Assembly (NCBI GenBank): GCA_020853575.1
Contig: JADYYP010000020.1
Location: forward strand, 186,001-250,000
DNA: 64,000 nucleotides
Reading direction: 5' to 3'
Source: Planctomycetota bacterium
Lineage (GTDB): Bacteria; Planctomycetota; UBA1135; GCA-002686595
This document shows, piece by piece, positions 62,609 to 64,000 of this stretch (within the stretch, counting starts at the first letter, position 1; the number at the start of each line of letters is the position of its first letter). The position numbers and the translations under genes are program-made. The notes below the pieces were generated by a model, which saw only the letters and a program-made list of their open reading frames with translations, had not been told where the DNA came from and searched no databases.

Positions 62609-63840
62609 CGACGACGCGAGTCTTCGAATACGCGCCCACGGCGCCCACGCTCGACGCCGACGACCCGCTGCACGGCGAGTTGCTGACGCTCAACATGGGG
62701 CCGCAGCACCCTGCGACACACGGCGTGTTGCGGCTGCTGATCACGCTCGACGGCGAGCGCATCGTCAAGTGCGATCCGGTGGTGGGTTACTTGCACCGCG
62801 GCAAGGAGAAGAGCTGCGAAACGCTGGGCTGGCACAAGTTCTTCCCGCACACCGATCGCCTCGACTACGTGCAGCCGCTGACCAACAACGTGGGCTACGC
62901 GTTGGCGGTCGAACAACTCGCGGGCATCGAGGCCCCGCCGCGCGCGCAAGTGATCCGCGTGCTCCTGATGGAGCTCTCGCGCATCATGGCGCACCTGATC
63001 TACATCGGCACGCAGTCGATCGACCTCGGTGCCGTGACGATCTTCTTCTACTCGTTCAAGGAGCGCGAACGGCTCTACGACATCCTCGACGCCTACACCG
63101 GCCACCGCATGAACAACACGTACGTGCGCATCGGCGGCGTGTATGCGGACGTGGAGTCGGGTGTCGAGAGCCTGATCGAGAAGTTCCTCGAGGACTTCCC
63201 GGTGGCGCTCGACGAGATCGATCGGCTCCTCACACGCAATCGGATCTGGTACGACCGCAACCGCGGCATCGGCGTGATCTCGCGCGAGCAGGCGCTGGCC
63301 TCGTCGCTCACCGGACCGGTGCTGCGCGGCAGCGGCGTCGATTGGGACCTGCGCCGCGCGCAGCCCTACTGCGGCTACGAGAACTATGAATTCGAGGTGC
63401 CGGTCGGAGCCGACGGCGATTGCTACGACCGCTACCTCGTGCGCATGCAGGAAATGCGCGAGTCGTGCCGCATCGTGCGCCAAGCATTGGAGCGCTTGAA
63501 GACCACGCCGGGCGAGGTGTTGATCGAGGACCGTCGCTTCGTGCTGCCGCCCAAGGATCTGGTGCACAGCTCGATGGAAGAGCTGATCTTCCAGTTCAAG
63601 CTGGTCACCGACATGCGCTTGCCCAGAGCGCAGTGCTACCGCGGCATCGAGTCGTCCAAGGGCGAGCTCGGTTTCTTCCTGGCGAGCGATGGCTCGTCGA
63701 AGCCCCTGCGCTGCCACATCCGCGCGCCGGGGTTGATGAACATCCAAGCGTTGCCGCTGTTGGCGCACGGCCGCTTGTTCTCCGACATGGTCTCGCTGAT
63801 CGGTTCCCTGGACTTCGTCATGGGCGAGGTGGATCGCTGA
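62605..63840 (+). CDS. nuoD: NADH:quinone oxidoreductase subunit D
   Basis: A 411-residue NuoD (49 kDa type), which forms the quinone site with NuoB. NMGPQHPATHGVLRLL at the N-terminus, YLHRGKEK, later MRLPRAQCYRGIESSKGELGF, RCHIRAPG and SLDFVMGEVDR at the end, the standard C-terminus. ATG overlaps the nuoC stop. Confidence 0.96.
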   Translation: MTTTRVFEYAPTAPTLDADDPLHGELLTLNMGPQHPATHGVLRLLITLDGERIVKCDPVVGYLHRGKEKSCETLGWHKFFPHTDRLDYVQPLTNNVGYALAVEQLAGIEAPPRAQVIRVLLMELSRIMAHLIYIGTQSIDLGAVTIFFYSFKERERLYDILDAYTGHRMNNTYVRIGGVYADVESGVESLIEKFLEDFPVALDEIDRLLTRNRIWYDRNRGIGVISREQALASSLTGPVLRGSGVDWDLRRAQPYCGYENYEFEVPVGADGDCYDRYLVRMQEMRESCRIVRQALERLKTTPGEVLIEDRRFVLPPKDLVHSSMEELIFQFKLVTDMRLPRAQCYRGIESSKGELGFFLASDGSSKPLRCHIRAPGLMNIQALPLLAHGRLFSDMVSLIGSLDFVMGEVDR

Positions 63841-64000
63841 TGGCACTGCCGCAGACATTGATCGACGAGTTCAACACGCTCGTCTCGCACTATCCCGAGC
63901 GCCGTGCGGGCTTGATCCCCGCGCTGCACCGTTGCCAAGAAGAACTCGGTGGCTGGCTCAGCCCGCAGACCATCGAGGATCTCGCGGCGTTCTTCGGCCT
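63840..64000 (+). CDS. nuoE: NADH:quinone oxidoreductase subunit E (5' part)
   Basis: The first 53 codons, cut by the window end. SHYPERRAGLIPALHRCQEELGGWLS matches NuoE (24 kDa, 2Fe-2S). The ATG shares one base with the nuoD stop (TGATG). Confidence 0.92.
   Translation, partial: MALPQTLIDEFNTLVSHYPERRAGLIPALHRCQEELGGWLSPQTIEDLAAFFG

Noticed and set aside
1..64000. tRNA or rRNA genes, CRISPR arrays, insertion sequences, att sites, restriction or toxin-antitoxin systems.
   Set aside because: I looked for cloverleaf ends, regular short repeats, transposase motifs and terminal inverted repeats and found none that I could support by eye.

Overview
The window is a very GC-rich (about 70 percent by eye), gene-dense bacterial chromosome segment with no rRNA, tRNA, CRISPR array, prophage or insertion sequence that I can recognise. 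It most likely comes from a deep-branching planctomycete. The main reason is a C-terminal domain shared by the large secreted proteins (it ends with a W-x-R-D-P-A ... G-L-S pattern), which I associate with marine Planctomycetota. Ser/Thr kinases with TPR tails and an ECF sigma factor that recruits no obvious anti-sigma partner fit that lineage. This is an inference from protein style, not a phylogeny. Many neighbouring genes overlap by GTGA or ATGA, so translational coupling is common.

Layout, left to right. 1-5.9 kb (minus): a HEAT-repeat secreted protein cut by the window edge, recG, and a lipoprotein with a glycoside-hydrolase-like barrel. 5.9-9.9 kb (minus): a three-subunit molybdenum hydroxylase operon with a small DMT-type membrane protein. 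10-11.3 kb (plus): a BamE-like lipoprotein and a zinc-dependent phospholipase C-like protein. 11.4-17.2 kb (minus): a lipoprotein built from about ten acidic repeats, a sulfatase-fold enzyme carrying a DUF5666-like tail, and a DUF5666-like/beta-barrel outer-membrane protein. 17.2-24.8 kb (minus): a tightly coupled glycan cluster of three glycosyltransferases, an ABC exporter and a double phosphotransferase.

25.1-36.8 kb holds secreted surface proteins: a carboxypeptidase-regulatory-like repeat protein and a beta-helix lipoprotein (plus, behind a sigma-54-like promoter), then two paralogous subtilases of about 1200 residues (minus). 36.9-41.9 kb is a signalling locus: a pseudokinase, an active kinase with TPRs, and a divergent ECF sigma factor, followed by a beta-CASP nuclease overlapping a JAMM protease (41.9-43.8 kb, plus).

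43.8-55.5 kb (minus) is a complete chemotaxis-type operon: STAS, soluble MCP, CheY, CheA, CheW, transmembrane MCP, a CheR-CheD fusion, a second STAS, a receiver-SpoIIE-HATPase protein, CheB and two small unknown proteins. It joins classical chemosensory phosphotransfer to partner switching, and the soluble MCP carries a CheZ-like D-x-x-x-Q motif that could supply the otherwise missing CheY phosphatase.

55.6-57.6 kb (plus) is a peroxide-defence operon: a PerR-like Fur regulator, AhpC, an AhpD relic that has lost both catalytic cysteines, and Dps. Two matching 7-1-7 palindromes sit in front of the regulator and ahpC. 58-60.7 kb holds a pentaheme cytochrome c and a von Willebrand A protein. The window ends in the first five genes of the NADH:quinone oxidoreductase operon, nuoA-nuoE (nuoE cut by the edge).
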